Source of the DNA: an uncultured Clostridium sp.
Lineage (GTDB): Bacteria; Bacillota; Clostridia; TANB77; CAG-508
Direction of reading: 5' to 3'
NCBI GenBank assembly: GCA_900556345.1
Contig: USOM01000070.1
Coordinates: 1-5,732, forward strand
DNA length: 5,732 nt
A program made the translations under genes and the position numbers. Shown piece by piece: positions 5,521 to 5,732 of the stretch (the stretch's first letter is position 1; every line of letters begins with the position of its first letter). A model generated the notes under the pieces. It ran no database searches, was not told the DNA's origin, and saw only the letters and a program-made list of their open reading frames with translations.

Positions 5521-5560
5521 AAGAAAATAGCAAAAAACATTGCTATTTTCTTATTTTTTT
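5521..5560 (+). terminator. Rho-independent terminator after the LRR gene
   Basis: Arms 5521-5533 and 5540-5552 pair perfectly over 13 bp around a six-base loop (AAAACA). T5554-T5560 follows after one A. It ends the pilin-LRR transcript 45 bases past the stop codon. The bases between 5476 and 5520 show no other feature. Confidence 0.88.
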
Positions 5561-5568
5561 AGTACAAT
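5540..5568 (+). promoter_or_regulatory. Promoter candidate for the AAA-ATPase_like gene
   Basis: TTGCTA at 5540-5545 (four of six matches) and TACAAT at 5563-5568 (five of six) are 17 bases apart. The -35 box lies in the 3' arm of the preceding terminator. Transcription would start near 5575, leaving a leader of about 25 bases that includes the AAAGGTGGG Shine-Dalgarno region at 5586-5594. Confidence 0.45.
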
Positions 5569-5600
5569 ATAAAAAGCAAAACGAGAAAGGTGGGAACAAA

Positions 5601-5732
5601 ATGGGAAAAAGAGTGCCATATGGTAGAGTGGATTTAAAGTCGATAAGAGAAGAGGGATTTTTATATATAGATAAAACAATGTATATAGAAAAATTGGAAG
5701 CAAATAATGCAATAATTTTTACAAGACCAAGA
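5601..5732 (+). CDS. AAA-ATPase_like / DUF1703-type protein, 5' end only
   Basis: Only the first 44 codons lie in the window and the frame is open at the right edge. The N-terminus MGKRVPYGRVDLKSIREEG, then FLYIDKTMYIEKLE and IIFTRPR, closely fits the AAA-ATPase_like family (Pfam PF09820), where YVDKT-x-YI-x-LE is followed by a Walker A-like RPRRFGKS segment. Here RPR is the last codon group before the edge. Full-length members usually run to about 500-580 aa and end in a DUF1703 PD-(D/E)XK nuclease-like domain; neither can be checked here. AAAGGTGGG, six bases before ATG, supports the start. Its function is not established. It is the second ATPase-plus-nuclease-fold family in this window, unrelated in detail to the DUF4143 gene at 2322. 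Confidence 0.85.
   Translation, partial: MGKRVPYGRVDLKSIREEGFLYIDKTMYIEKLEANNAIIFTRPR

Overview
The window is AT-rich (about 30% G+C by eye), with strong purine-rich Shine-Dalgarno sites, short intergenic gaps and T-tailed hairpin terminators. Together with a pilin-like N-terminus of the type common in gut Clostridia and two families of ATPase-nuclease genes, this points to a low-GC Bacillota, most likely an uncultured gut Clostridia lineage. The taxon is inferred from gene style only. All supported genes are on the + strand.

Layout. (1) Positions 1-67 hold a terminator-like inverted repeat that also contains an extended -10 promoter. (2) 79-1095 encodes a GT4 glycosyltransferase, probably acting on glycolipid, closed by a strong terminator. 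(3) 1228-2207 is a tyrosine recombinase broken by a 26-bp insertion. The insertion carries a perfect 16-bp palindrome and is bounded by TAAG repeats. It falls inside the catalytic HxxR box, and removing it on paper restores a 317-residue enzyme with all catalytic residues. (4) 2205-2300 holds three iteron-like repeats and a candidate promoter in front of a DUF4143-type AAA ATPase (2322-3599). (5) 3613-3695 is an array of three 21-bp direct repeats plus one inverted copy. (6) 3708-3903 is a compact unit: near-consensus promoter, Shine-Dalgarno site, 35-codon ORF, and a terminator whose 5' arm lies inside the ORF. (7) 3967-5475 is one continuous reading frame for a prepilin-like anchor followed by a BspA-type leucine-rich-repeat head, divided by an in-frame TGA at 4381. 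(8) 5521-5560 is a terminator. (9) 5601 to the window edge is the start of an AAA-ATPase_like/DUF1703-type gene.

How the parts relate. Each gene appears to be its own transcription unit, and nothing indicates one long operon. The dead integrase, the repeats and the two ATPase-nuclease families suggest an accessory, rearrangement-prone region. The most system-like part is the small ORF with its overlapping terminator, placed directly upstream of the pilin-LRR surface protein, which has no convincing promoter of its own. This could be an attenuation leader or simply an independent small gene. Nothing here proves a new defence or mobile system.
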